Below are positions 45,670-58,267 of a DNA stretch of 64,000 bases, piece by piece. The stretch's first letter is position 1, and every line of letters starts with the position of its first letter. A program made the translations under genes and the position numbers. The notes below the pieces were generated by a model. The model had not been told where the DNA came from. It did no database searches and saw only the letters and a list, made by a program, of their open reading frames with translations. This stretch comes from Opitutaceae bacterium (GTDB lineage Bacteria > Verrucomicrobiota > Verrucomicrobiia > Opitutales > Opitutaceae): positions 151,365-215,364 of the forward strand of contig JACFMR010000004.1 in the NCBI GenBank assembly GCA_019455245.1, in the 5' to 3' direction.

Positions 45670-47166
45670 CTAGGTGCGGCGGGACCAGTAAACGAACAGG
45701 CCCAGCAGGGCGGCGGCGACAGGCAGGCCGAAGATGAGGCTGAAGCGCAGGTTCCTCAGTTCCTGTTGGCTGAGGGCAAGCTGGAAGCGTTCGATGGGGC
45801 GGGGCGGGATGTTGAGCTGCGTGTCGCGATCAATGGCCCAGTTGACGGCGTTGAGGAACAAATTCAGGTTGCCCGGACTGGCGATGCGATGGTTGGCCAC
45901 GAGGTCGCCGGTGCCGATGACCACGAGCCGGCCGCTGCGCACACTGAAGGGCAGGTTGTTGCGGATCTGCACGCGCTCGGAGGCGACCATGAGACCGAGC
46001 CGGTTGGCCGGCGGCATGGCGGGCAGGCCCTTGAGATCGATGCCGGGGTTGAACTCGGGCACGCGGCGCAGCCGGTAGGAGACCTCGCCCCAGGCGGTGG
46101 TGGCGGTGGCGGCGAGGGTGATCACCTCGAGGCCGCCGCCCGACGCCCGGCCGGGATCGGGTCGCACGCTGCGCGCCGGTCCGATGCGCAGGGGAATCTT
46201 GTAGTCGATGAGGGTTTGGGTGACGGGGTGCGGCATGAAGTGCCGCACGATCAGGTCGCCGTTGTCGGAGAAGCTGTTGATGTCGGAATCATAGATCACC
46301 ACATCGTCGACCAGCACGCCCCAGTCGTAAAACAGGTCGTCGAGGCCGTGCGGGGTGGCGGGGGCGAGCAACACGATGAGGCGGCCTTCGCGCTTGTTGA
46401 GGTATTCGCGCAGCTGCTCCTGTTCGAACGCATCGTAGCGTCCCTGCTGCGGGGCGGCGGCGATGATGAGGGCGGCGTCCTCGGGAATGCGCCGGGCGGT
46501 GCTGATCTGGAGGTAATCGAGCTCGAAGTTGCGCAGGCGCAGCTCGTCGCTCAGCATCGAGAGGCCGCGCAGGGGATCGACGTCGTCGGGCCGCAGTTCG
46601 CCGTGGCCGGTGAGAAAGTAGATCTTTTTGCGGCTGGGATTGGAGACGTTGAGGATGGCGGCGGTGATGGCCTGCTCGCCGCGAAAGTCCTGCTTCTGCT
46701 GCTCCTTCACGCCGTAAAGCTCGCTGAGCATCACGCGCTGCCGCTGCTCGCCGCAGAGCAGGAGCACGATGTTGGGCTGGTCGATGCCGAGTTGGTCGGC
46801 CTCGCGGCGCTGTTGGTAAACGTCGATGTAATCGACGGTGATGCGGGCGTTGGGGTTGCTTTCGCTGGCGTAGACGTATTCGCGCAGCAGGCCGCTGAGG
46901 TCGCGGTAGGCCTGGGCCACCTCGGGGTTGTCGTCGCTTTCGGTCAGGGTGACGACAATGCGCACGGGCCGCTGCAGGCTGTGCAGGTAGGACTTGGTCT
47001 CGGGCGAGAGCGAATGCCGGCGGTGCGCGGTGAGGTCGTAGCGCCACGCGTGGTTGCGCGCGAGGTAGTTGAGCCCGCCGAACAACGACAGGAACAGCAC
47101 GGCCTGCAGCACGAGGTTGATCGTGCGGATCCAGCGGGCGGTGCGAAAGCTGTCGGACGGGTGCAT
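45670..47166 (-). CDS. GldG family ABC transport-associated protein
   Basis: A 498-residue protein with one helix at each end (about 18-34 and 473-492, the latter IFGLPVAAALLGLFVYWSRR). Between them is a large periplasmic GldG/IFT52-like domain with YDLTAHRRHSLSPETKSYL near residue 43, then KKIYFLTGHGE and RLIVLLAPATP. In gliding Bacteroidetes GldA, GldF and GldG form an ABC complex needed for movement; outside that group the same module is widespread with unknown cargo. The gene starts four bases after the permease stop. Confidence 0.9.
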   Translation of the reverse strand: MHPSDSFRTARWIRTINLVLQAVLFLSLFGGLNYLARNHAWRYDLTAHRRHSLSPETKSYLHSLQRPVRIVVTLTESDDNPEVAQAYRDLSGLLREYVYASESNPNARITVDYIDVYQQRREADQLGIDQPNIVLLLCGEQRQRVMLSELYGVKEQQKQDFRGEQAITAAILNVSNPSRKKIYFLTGHGELRPDDVDPLRGLSMLSDELRLRNFELDYLQISTARRIPEDAALIIAAAPQQGRYDAFEQEQLREYLNKREGRLIVLLAPATPHGLDDLFYDWGVLVDDVVIYDSDINSFSDNGDLIVRHFMPHPVTQTLIDYKIPLRIGPARSVRPDPGRASGGGLEVITLAATATTAWGEVSYRLRRVPEFNPGIDLKGLPAMPPANRLGLMVASERVQIRNNLPFSVRSGRLVVIGTGDLVANHRIASPGNLNLFLNAVNWAIDRDTQLNIPPRPIERFQLALSQQELRNLRFSLIFGLPVAAALLGLFVYWSRRT

Positions 47167-47170
47167 GGGT

Positions 47171-47932
47171 TCAGTTGTGCAGCAGCTTGGCCTCGACGCT
47201 GAGGATGCTGAAGATCAGCGCGAGGACGGTGCCGCTCAGGTAGAAGAGCAGCTGGCGGGTGTCGATGACGCCGCGGGTGAAGTCCTCGCGGTGCCGGATG
47301 ATCTGCGCGTAGTCCACGACCTCGCGCACCGGGTCGAGCACCTCGCGGTCGAGCCAGGTGGCGTTTTGGATGAGCCCCAGGCCGAAGATCAGGCCAAAAA
47401 GCATGGTGAAACCGAGGATGCCCGCCACGGCTTGGTTGCGCGAAAGCGAGCTGGCAAAAACGCCCACCGCCACGAAGAGCAGGCCGGAGACGGCGATGAA
47501 CGCGTAGCCGCCGAGCAACGGGCCGGGATCCATGAAACGGAGGTCGCCGGCGAAGCGGTGCAGGATGTAGAAGAAGCCGCCGGTCGAACCCCAGAGCGCG
47601 AGGTAAAGCAGATAGGCCGCGCCGTATTTGCCGAGCACGACCTCGGTAGTGGTCACGGGCGTGGTCAGCAGGGTCTCGATCGTGCCCAAGCGCCGTTCCT
47701 CGGCGAGGCACTTCATGGTGAGCAGAGGCACCATGAACAGCACGGGGAACCAGAAGATCTGGAAAAACACCGCCGCGGGCGAGACCTCCTGCGCCGCCTT
47801 GCTGTAGTCCTGCAGGATGCCGGTGAAGAAGAAACCCATGACACCGAGAAACAGGGTCGCGGCAATGTAGGTGCTCGGGTTGACGAGCAGCATGCGGATT
47901 TCGTGACTGAGGAGGGTGAGAAAGTGGCGCAT
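47171..47932 (-). CDS. ABC-2 type transport permease (GldF-like)
   Basis: A 253-residue permease with six helices. It begins with a short cytoplasmic helix (FLTLLSHEIRMLLVNPSTY) and has the ABC-2 signature CLAEERRLGTIETLLTTPVT (about 74-93), which contacts the ATPase. It works with the ATPase encoded five bases upstream and the GldG-like protein four bases downstream. Confidence 0.92.
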   Translation of the reverse strand: MRHFLTLLSHEIRMLLVNPSTYIAATLFLGVMGFFFTGILQDYSKAAQEVSPAAVFFQIFWFPVLFMVPLLTMKCLAEERRLGTIETLLTTPVTTTEVVLGKYGAAYLLYLALWGSTGGFFYILHRFAGDLRFMDPGPLLGGYAFIAVSGLLFVAVGVFASSLSRNQAVAGILGFTMLFGLIFGLGLIQNATWLDREVLDPVREVVDYAQIIRHREDFTRGVIDTRQLLFYLSGTVLALIFSILSVEAKLLHN

Positions 47933-47937
47933 GGGTT

Positions 47938-48927
<990 letters not shown>

Positions 48928-48962
48928 GGGTGGGCGCGATGCTGGAGAAGAATCGTTCGGGC

Positions 48963-49952
48963 TCAAATTACTTTCTCCAATGTGACCTCGCCGGCGGAGA
49001 AACGTTGCGTGCGACCCCTGGCATCCCGCAGCAGGAGCGAACCGGCGTCGTCGATGCCGGCGGCGATGCCGCTGATGCGCCGGTCGCCCTGCAGCAGCAC
49101 GACGGGGTGGCCGCGCAGCACGTCGTGGTGGTTCCAGGCGTCGGCGAAGCGTTCCAGGTGGTCGCCCTCGGCAAACTGCGAATAGGCCAGCATCACACGG
49201 CCGATGAGGGCGGCGGCAAACCGGTTGAGATCGAGCGGGACCCCGGTCTGCTCGGCCAGCGAGGTGGCGCGCGCGGCGAGGTCGCCGGGCCAGGCCCGGG
49301 CCGGGCTGTTGACGTTGAGGCCGAGGCCGAAAACGAGGTCGCGCATCTGGTCCGCGTCGATGCGGGCCTCGGTCAGCATGCCGCCGGCCTTGCGCCCGGC
49401 GAAAACGAGATCGTTGGGCCATTTGAGGCCGGCCTTGAGGCCGCAGAAATTGGTGATGAGTTCGCAGATACTGACACCCAGCCAGAGGGTGAGGGTGGAC
49501 ATGCGTTGCGGCGGCAGCGACGGCCGGAAGGCGAAGCTGGCGTAAAGGTTGCCGTTGGCGCCGCTGTGCCAGACCCGGCCGAACCGGCCGCGGCCGTGGG
49601 TTTGCTCGCCGGCCAGCACCACGAACGGCGTTTTGTGCCCGGCCGCCAACAAACGGGCGGCCTCGTCGTTGGTGCTGTCCACGCGGTCGAGCACGATCAG
49701 GGGCAGGTCGCGGCGGCGGGATTTGAGCAGGGCCTCGATCAGCCCGGCATGCAGGCCGGCGGGCCGGCCGGTGAGGCGGTAGCCGCGCGCACGCACGGCT
49801 TCGAAAGCGAAGCCTTGGGTGCGCAGCTTTTCCATGTGCTGCCAGATGGCGACACGGCTGATGCCCAGCCGGGCGGCGAGGGCGGCGCCGGACACAAAGC
49901 CCGGCTCGCGGGCGACCAATTCACGCAGAATGACAACTTCGATGTGGGACAT
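48963..49952 (-). CDS. birA: Biotin-[acetyl-CoA-carboxylase] ligase with HTH domain (BirA)
   Basis: A 329-residue protein. Residues about 1-60 form a winged-helix DNA-binding domain (SGAALAARLGISRVAIWQHM), so it may also repress biotin genes. The catalytic domain shows DSTNDEAAR, the biotinyl-AMP loop GRGRFGRVWHS, KWPNDLVF and GGMLTEA; a small C-terminal domain ends the protein. It attaches biotin to the carboxylase carrier protein. The ATG at 49952 places the HTH at the N-terminus. Confidence 0.95.
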   Translation of the reverse strand: MSHIEVVILRELVAREPGFVSGAALAARLGISRVAIWQHMEKLRTQGFAFEAVRARGYRLTGRPAGLHAGLIEALLKSRRRDLPLIVLDRVDSTNDEAARLLAAGHKTPFVVLAGEQTHGRGRFGRVWHSGANGNLYASFAFRPSLPPQRMSTLTLWLGVSICELITNFCGLKAGLKWPNDLVFAGRKAGGMLTEARIDADQMRDLVFGLGLNVNSPARAWPGDLAARATSLAEQTGVPLDLNRFAAALIGRVMLAYSQFAEGDHLERFADAWNHHDVLRGHPVVLLQGDRRISGIAAGIDDAGSLLLRDARGRTQRFSAGEVTLEKVI

Positions 49953-49999
49953 GCAGACAGGAGCATTGCCACTACACCGCCTGCGCCCAGACTGGGCAA

Positions 50000-50290
50000 A
50001 TGTCATTTGCGGAATTTAAGGCTTCCCTGGGCCACGACGCGCCCCCGGCCGGATTGAGCCCGGCGCTGGCGGCATTGTGGCACGACGGCCGCGGCGATTG
50101 GGCGCAGGCGCATCGTTGCGTACAGGACGACGCCTCGCCCGAGGCCGCGTGGGTGCATGCCTACCTGCATCGCAAGGAGGGCGATGCCGGCAACGCGGCC
50201 TACTGGTATGCGCGGGCCCGGCGGCCGGTTTGTGATTCTGAACTGGCGCAGGAGTGGGAGAGCACCACCCGCGCGCTGGCGGACGTTTGA
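50000..50290 (+). CDS. Conserved small helical protein, unknown function
   Basis: A 96-residue protein rich in Ala, Trp and His with two helix pairs (LSPALAALWHDGRGDWAQAH, then EAAWVHAYLHRKEGDAGNAA), a TPR-like alternation of small and aromatic residues. No signal peptide or catalytic motif is seen. It diverges from birA with 47 bases between starts. A tetratricopeptide-like binding role is a guess from the pattern. Confidence 0.65.
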   Translation: MSFAEFKASLGHDAPPAGLSPALAALWHDGRGDWAQAHRCVQDDASPEAAWVHAYLHRKEGDAGNAAYWYARARRPVCDSELAQEWESTTRALADV

Positions 50291-50345
50291 AAGATCATTC
50301 GCGCCGGTATTGCCAAGGGCGCGGCTTTGCCCGGTGATGAGAGGC

Positions 50346-51446
50346 ATGACGCTTCGCGAACGCGCTCTGGCGGTGTTGCAAGGCCGGCGGCCCGACCGGG
50401 TGCCGTGGTTCGGTGATCTCGATTATTATGCCTGCGGGCTGATCGGCCGCGGGCAGCGGCCGGCGGATTTCCGGCAAAGCGCCGCCTATCTCGACTGGCA
50501 CCGCGAACTTGGCGTGGGGTTTTATTTGCAGGGTTATTTTCCGTTCCGGGCGATCCACGAGGAATGCCGGGTCACGGAGTGGCGTGAGGGCCACGATCGT
50601 ATCCGCCGTATCGAGACGCCGGAAGGCGCGCTGCAGGAGCGGTGGACGTGGCTGCCGGAGTCGTTCACCGAGGGGCCGGTCGAGCACCTGCTGAAGGGCG
50701 CGGCCGACCTGCCGGCGTATCGTTTCATGCACGCGCACACGCGGTATGAGCCGGATTACGCGTTCGGCTGGGAGCGGGGCGCGCAGATCGGCGGGGCCGG
50801 CCTGCACCTGGCCTACCTGCCGAAAAGCCCGTTGATGCAGCTGATCGCGCTTGATGCGGGCATCATGGCCGTGGTGGAGATGAGGGAGGATGCCCCGGAA
50901 CTTTTCGCGGAGACGCTGGCGGTGGTGGAAAAGTCGCATGATGCCGCGGCGGCGCTGGCGGTGGCGGGCCCGGCCGAGGTGCTGATGATCCCGGAGAACC
51001 TGTCGTCCGAGAGCGTGGGGCCGGTGCTGTTTGAGAAGTTCATGCGGCCTTATCAGGAAAAATGGACGCGGCGGATCCGGGCCGCGGGCAAGTTTTCCTG
51101 CATGCATCTCGACGGCACGCTGCGCGGGCTAATCCGGCAGGAATGCACGGTGGGTTTCGATTTCATCGAGAGCATGACGCCGGCGCCGGTCGGGGATCTG
51201 CCGGTGGCGCAGTGGCGGGAATTTGTCGGCGAGACCCGCACGCTGTTCTGGGGCGGGCTGCCCGGCGCGTATTTCTCGCCGACGGTGAGCGACGCGGAGT
51301 TTGAACGCTTCGTGCGGAGTGTGCTGGCGGTGATGCGCACGGAGCCGCGCTACGTGCTGGGCGTGGCGGACCAGGTGCCGCCGGACGCGATGGAAAGCCG
51401 GATACGGCGCGTCGCCGCACTGGTGGAGGAATGCGGCGCCTATTGA
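50346..51446 (+). CDS. Uroporphyrinogen decarboxylase family protein (not HemE)
   Basis: A 366-residue TIM-barrel protein of the UroD/MtaA superfamily. TLRERALAVLQGRRPDRVPW opens the domain, CMHLDGTLRGLI replaces the metal-methyltransferase His-Cys segment, and TLFWGGLPGAYF matches the family end. The HemE uroporphyrinogen-binding sequence RQAGRY is absent, so it is not the haem-pathway enzyme. Related proteins demethylate or transfer methyl groups from small substrates; the substrate here is unknown. The ATG at 50346 gives the family-standard start; 50337 is three codons earlier. Confidence 0.85.
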   Translation: MTLRERALAVLQGRRPDRVPWFGDLDYYACGLIGRGQRPADFRQSAAYLDWHRELGVGFYLQGYFPFRAIHEECRVTEWREGHDRIRRIETPEGALQERWTWLPESFTEGPVEHLLKGAADLPAYRFMHAHTRYEPDYAFGWERGAQIGGAGLHLAYLPKSPLMQLIALDAGIMAVVEMREDAPELFAETLAVVEKSHDAAAALAVAGPAEVLMIPENLSSESVGPVLFEKFMRPYQEKWTRRIRAAGKFSCMHLDGTLRGLIRQECTVGFDFIESMTPAPVGDLPVAQWREFVGETRTLFWGGLPGAYFSPTVSDAEFERFVRSVLAVMRTEPRYVLGVADQVPPDAMESRIRRVAALVEECGAY

Positions 51447-51455
51447 GGCGGCCGG

Positions 51456-52067
51456 TCAGTCGCGCTTGCGGTAGGTGTAATCGAAGCCGCGTTGGTAGGT
51501 GTCGCGCGTGGCGTCCTTGAGTTTCCGGGCATTGGCCGGATCCACGAGATTGACGTCCGCGGCGGCGGACTCGAGCTCGGCAATGTTGTGCAGCCGCTCG
51601 TCCTCCGCGTAGAGCATCTGCGCATAGGCTTCCTTGCTGATGCCGAAGAGAGGGATGGTGAAGCGGTTCAGGGCGAGTCCGGTCTGGGAGAAATAGCGCC
51701 GCAGGGCGATGGCGTTGAGGCCCTTGGTGGTGGAAATTTCGCGCTCGGTGAAGACCGGCGGTTTTTCCTCCCGCACCACGTATTGCGGCAGGCGGATGAT
51801 CTGGTTGCGGGGCTTGTCCACCTCGCGCAGGTCAACCTCTTCGCCGGGTTCCTTGGGCGCCGGCTTGGGCGGGGGATTGTATTTCGGCATGCTGGCCGCG
51901 AGGGCGGCGGCGAGGTTGTTGGAGATGGCGCGGGGCTTGGCCGCATCGTCATCCGCCGCGGCTGCTTCCTTTGCGGGCGAAGGGGCGGGTTGCGCCTGGA
52001 TGGCAGGCCCGGTCCAGAGCAGGGCAACCAATCCGAGCAGGGGAACACGTTTTTGAAAGCAAACCAT
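51456..52067 (-). CDS. Exported protein of unknown function
   Basis: A 203-residue protein with a signal peptide (about 1-25, LLGLVALLWTGPAIQAQ). An Ala/Pro/Asp-rich linker follows (to about residue 80), then a compact helical domain containing IIRLPQYVVREEKPPVFTER and TKGLNAIALRRYF. No family was recognised. It converges on the UroD-like gene and lies downstream of proA on the same strand. Confidence 0.65.
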   Translation of the reverse strand: MVCFQKRVPLLGLVALLWTGPAIQAQPAPSPAKEAAAADDDAAKPRAISNNLAAALAASMPKYNPPPKPAPKEPGEEVDLREVDKPRNQIIRLPQYVVREEKPPVFTEREISTTKGLNAIALRRYFSQTGLALNRFTIPLFGISKEAYAQMLYAEDERLHNIAELESAAADVNLVDPANARKLKDATRDTYQRGFDYTYRKRD

Positions 52068-52135
52068 GACGTAATGGAAATGTGTCCGGGCCGTCGGTTC
52101 CCCGCAACCCGGGAGTTATCCGGGCCGGCGGTCGC

Positions 52136-53413
<1,278 letters not shown>

Positions 53414-53500
53414 GACGGCGCAACCATCACGCAAAGTCGCCGCGGCGCAAAGCGAAATCGAGGCGGGCGGCACGGGCGGCAACCCGCCCCGCGGTCGAGC

Positions 53501-54508
53501 TTACGGCGCGAGGCCGGCCACTTTTTCCGCCAGCGAACGGAAATGATCGTCGGGGATGATAGGACCCATGTGGCGGACGGTTTCGGCACCGAGGTGCGAG
53601 GCGATGGCGCCGCAGACCGGCAGCGGTTGGCCGCGCACGTAGCCGGAGAGGAAACCGGCGGCCCAGGAATCGCCCGCGCCGTTGGTGTCGATGGCATCCG
53701 GCACGGTGACGGGTTCGACGCGGTGCACGATGCCGTTGTGGGCGATCCAGGCGCCGTCCTTGCCGACCTTGACCGCGGCGACGACGCCTTCGTCGGCCAG
53801 GCGGCGCGCGAGGGTGTCGTAGCTGTCGTTGCTTTGGTAGAGGGCGCGGATTTCCTCCTCGTTGGCGAACACGACGTCGAGGCCGTGATTGAATTGTTTG
53901 AACAGCCAGTCACGCGCGGCGCCGACGACCTCGAAGGAGGCCAGGTCGAGGCTGACGGTGCAACCGGCGCTGCGGGCGGCGGCGAGCACGGCGTCGGCGA
54001 GATCACGGTTGAACACAAGGTAGCCCTCGATGTGGGCGTGGCGGCAGCCGCGAAAATCGTCGGCCGAGATTTCGCCGGGCGCGAGGGTCATGGCGGCGCC
54101 GAGGCAGGTGCGCATGGTGCGTTCGGCGTCGGGGGTGACGAGGGCGAGGCACTGGGCGTTGGGCAGGTCGGCCTGCTTGAAGCGCGAGGTGTCAACCCCG
54201 ACGGCGGCGAAGCGTTCGCGATAGGTTTGGGCGAGATCGTCGTTGCCGAGTTTGCCGAGAAAGGTGGTGCGCAGCCCGAGGCGCGTGGCGTTGAGCGTGG
54301 TGTTGGCGGCGGAGCCGCCGGTCGAGCGGGCGGGGGGCTGCGGCAGGAGACCCAGCAGCGATTGCATTTCGTCGGGATTGACGAGGACCATGCCGCCCTT
54401 GGCGCCGGGCACCCGTTTGAGCAGGTCCTCGGGCACGCTGGCGAGCAGGTCCATGATCGGTGAACCGACTCCAATGAGATCGTAGTTGGGCTGGGCGGAT
54501 GATGACAT
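53501..54508 (-). CDS. PfkB family sugar/nucleoside kinase (adenosine kinase-like)
   Basis: A 335-residue ribokinase-fold kinase. STGGSAANTTLNATRLG (about 67-83) is the sugar-binding loop. DTNGAGDSWAAGFLSGY (about 274-290) carries the catalytic Asp and anion hole of the PfkB signature. YDLIGVGSPIMDLLA at the start and the GRCHAHIEGY-like segment resemble bacterial adenosine kinases. The substrate could be adenosine or a sugar. The ATG at 54508 removes a 25-codon unconserved leader. Confidence 0.9.
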   Translation of the reverse strand: MSSSAQPNYDLIGVGSPIMDLLASVPEDLLKRVPGAKGGMVLVNPDEMQSLLGLLPQPPARSTGGSAANTTLNATRLGLRTTFLGKLGNDDLAQTYRERFAAVGVDTSRFKQADLPNAQCLALVTPDAERTMRTCLGAAMTLAPGEISADDFRGCRHAHIEGYLVFNRDLADAVLAAARSAGCTVSLDLASFEVVGAARDWLFKQFNHGLDVVFANEEEIRALYQSNDSYDTLARRLADEGVVAAVKVGKDGAWIAHNGIVHRVEPVTVPDAIDTNGAGDSWAAGFLSGYVRGQPLPVCGAIASHLGAETVRHMGPIIPDDHFRSLAEKVAGLAP

Positions 54509-54536
54509 CAGGCTGTTGTTTCCTTGTGGGTGTATT

Positions 54537-54920
54537 TCAGTTAAAAACCGTGAGGCTGGTGGCCAGTATAGGTTCGTCGTCAACCTCGATGAGGATCGAA
54601 TACTCGCCGGGGGCGGGGAAGGTGAGGTTGCGGATCTCGTTGATGAGGTTGATGCGCTGGAGGGGATTGGGGGAGTCGAAGTTACGCTCGATGAGGCGAT
54701 GCATCTCGGTCGGGTCGCGGCCCATGGAGATGCGGATCTGGTGCGAGCCGGCCGAGCAATCGGTCAGGGTGAGAAACCAGACCATGAAAGGGTGGGTGAC
54801 GGGAAAGCGGCCGGCCTTGATGTTGGAAAAGACGCCGAGGATGGTGTGCTTGCCGGTGGCGGGGTCGATGTGGACGCCGTCGCAGGTGATCCAAGCCAGG
54901 AGTTGCGCCTTTGATTGCAT
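54537..54920 (-). CDS. DUF6941-like small beta-sandwich protein
   Basis: A 127-residue protein. ITCDGVHIDPATGKHTILGV, FPVTHPFMVWFLTLT and PAPGEYSILIEVDDEPI follow the pattern of DUF6941 proteins, small immunoglobulin-like beta sandwiches of unknown role. It lies 28 bases before the kinase gene on the same strand and may be its operon partner. No signal peptide is visible. Confidence 0.7.
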   Translation of the reverse strand: MQSKAQLLAWITCDGVHIDPATGKHTILGVFSNIKAGRFPVTHPFMVWFLTLTDCSAGSHQIRISMGRDPTEMHRLIERNFDSPNPLQRINLINEIRNLTFPAPGEYSILIEVDDEPILATSLTVFN

Positions 54921-55003
54921 GCCCCAGTGGGACGGCGGCCACGGGGCGGGGCAAATCATTTTGCTTGGAGCCCGCCGCGGACGGCGGCTTAACGTTGGGA
55001 CGC

Positions 55004-55195
55004 ATGGACAGTCTGCCCCCCTACCTCGACTCGCTGCGGGAGTATCCGCAATGGCTGGTCGTGGCCTGCCTGACGCTGGTGGCGGCGGTGGGGCTGTGGC
55101 TGCTGGCCAAGCTGCTCAAGTGGACGATTTACCTGCTGGTGGCGGCCGTGCTGGTGGTCGGGGTGGTGGCGGCGGTGTGGTTGTGGCTGAATTGA
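55004..55195 (+). CDS. Small membrane protein of unknown function
   Basis: A 63-residue protein with two hydrophobic helices, about 16-34 (WLVVACLTLVAAVGLWLLA) and 39-62 (WTIYLLVAAVLVVGVVAAVW). The start at 55004 (MDSLPPYLDSLREYPQ) gives a short soluble N-terminus. It lies 68 bases upstream of pyrG and diverges from the DUF6941-like gene. Confidence 0.55.
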   Translation: MDSLPPYLDSLREYPQWLVVACLTLVAAVGLWLLAKLLKWTIYLLVAAVLVVGVVAAVWLWLN

Positions 55196-55254
55196 GCCGG
55201 GATTCGCGGTCGGCGGCGGACTTTTTCTTGTCTCGCCCGGCAGGGCAGGATTAA

Positions 55255-56901
<1,647 letters not shown>

Positions 56902-56903
56902 CC

Positions 56904-57698
56904 ATGCTCCACGATCCCGCGAAACTGCTCATCATCGCCGGCCCCTGTTCGTTGGAGAGCGAGAGCGTCTGCCGCGCGGTGGCCGAGAAATTGTCCGAGC
57001 TGCGCGTGGCCAATCCCGCGCTCAACCTCGTGTTCAAGGGCTCCTTCGACAAGGCCAACCGCACCTCCGCCGCGGGCGCGCGCGGCACCGGGCTGGACGA
57101 GGGCCTGAAGCTGCTGGCGCTGATCAAGCGTGAATACGCGTTTCCCGTGCTGACCGACGTGCACGAGCGCGAACAGGTCGCCGCGGTGGCCGCCGTGTGC
57201 GATGTCATCCAGATCCCCGCGTTTCTTTGCCGGCAGACGGACCTGCTGCTCGCGGCGGCCGCGACCGGCCGCGTGGTCAACGTGAAGAAGGGCCAGTTTC
57301 TTTCGCCACAGGAGATGGCGCATGTGACCGGCAAGCTGCGCACCGGCCACGCCACCGAGATATGGCAGACCGAGCGCGGCACGACCTTCGGCTACCAAAA
57401 CCTCGTGGTCGACATGCGTTCGTTCGCGATCATGAAGCAGAACGGGCTGCCCACGATCTTTGATGCCACGCACAGCGTGCAGTTGCCGGGCGCCGGCGCG
57501 GGCTGCAGCAGCGGCCAGCGCGAATTTGTGCCGCCGCTGGCCAAGGCGGCGCTGGCGGCGGGCGCCGACGGCCTTTTTATCGAGACCCATCCGGATCCGG
57601 TCAGCGCGATTTCCGACGGACCGAACATGGTGCCGCTGCGCGATTTGCCGGCTCTGCTTGAGACCTGTCAGGCGGTTTGGTCGGCCGTGCGCGGCTGA
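56904..57698 (+). CDS. kdsA: 3-deoxy-8-phosphooctulonate synthase (KDO 8-phosphate synthase)
   Basis: A 264-residue enzyme that joins phosphoenolpyruvate and arabinose 5-phosphate to make KDO 8-phosphate for lipopolysaccharide. [11 protein letters not shown] (10-20) has the Cys of the metal-dependent class, where the metal-free class has Asn. [31 protein letters not shown] and [14 protein letters not shown] follow. Its presence shows the organism makes an LPS core. A GGAGG ribosome-binding site lies 8 bases before the ATG, inside the end of pyrG. Confidence 0.96.
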   Translation: MLHDPAKLLIIAGPCSLESESVCRAVAEKLSELRVANPALNLVFKGSFDKANRTSAAGARGTGLDEGLKLLALIKREYAFPVLTDVHEREQVAAVAAVCDVIQIPAFLCRQTDLLLAAAATGRVVNVKKGQFLSPQEMAHVTGKLRTGHATEIWQTERGTTFGYQNLVVDMRSFAIMKQNGLPTIFDATHSVQLPGAGAGCSSGQREFVPPLAKAALAAGADGLFIETHPDPVSAISDGPNMVPLRDLPALLETCQAVWSAVRG

Positions 57699-57754
57699 GG
57701 CCGGCGCATTTCCCGGCATTGACCACCGCCGCCGCTCGCGCTCAGATTCCCGCC

Positions 57755-58222
57755 ATGCAAACTTTCATCATCGACGTGCCCGTCCCCTCGATGGGCGCGA
57801 CCGTGAGCGAGCTGAATGTCATCGTCGTCAAGGTGAAGGCCGGTGACCGGGTGACCAAGGGCCAGCGTCTGGCCGATCTTGAGAGCGACAAGTCGGCGTT
57901 TGAATTCGAAAGTCCCTGTGACGGCACGGTGACGGCCGTGCTGGGCAAGCCGGGTGCGGCGATGAACTCCGGGGACACTTTCCTGCAGCTCGAGACGGGC
58001 GACGAGAGCATGCGCCATCTCGAGTCGAAAACCGCGACCCCGGCCACGGCCGCGGCGGCAGCACCGGCCGGCGGGGCCCTGGTATGGACACCGCGCGCCA
58101 TCAAGCTCGCGCAGGAAGCAGGGCTGGATCATGCGACGCTCACGGGTGTCACGGCCACCGGGCCGGGCAACCGCGTGACGGGGGACGACGTGCAGCGTTA
58201 CCTCGCCAACCGTCAGGGTTGA
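57755..58222 (+). CDS. Lipoyl/biotinyl-domain protein with E3-binding domain but no E2 catalytic domain
   Basis: A 155-residue protein. Residues about 1-80 are a lipoyl domain (VPVPSMGATVSELNVIVV; attachment Lys in ESDKSAFEFESP, about residue 45). After an Ala/Pro/Thr linker, residues about 110-150 match the peripheral E3-subunit-binding domain (WTPRAIKLAQEAGLDHATL, GPGNRVTGDDVQRYL). A normal 2-oxoacid dehydrogenase E2 continues with a catalytic acyltransferase domain of about 230 residues; here the frame stops. It could be a free lipoyl carrier for a dehydrogenase complex, or a truncated E2. It starts 56 bases after kdsA. Confidence 0.83.
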   Translation: MQTFIIDVPVPSMGATVSELNVIVVKVKAGDRVTKGQRLADLESDKSAFEFESPCDGTVTAVLGKPGAAMNSGDTFLQLETGDESMRHLESKTATPATAAAAAPAGGALVWTPRAIKLAQEAGLDHATLTGVTATGPGNRVTGDDVQRYLANRQG

Positions 58223-58267
58223 GCCGCGCGGGCCGGCCCCAAGCGCGCGCACCGGCCGGGTGCCAAG

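Noticed and set aside
45154..47202. Open frame of about 680 codons on the plus strand
   Set aside because: It is antisense to the GldG-like and DUF4340 genes and has no motif.
50346..51446. HemE uroporphyrinogen decarboxylase
   Set aside because: The RQAGRY substrate-binding segment of HemE is missing.
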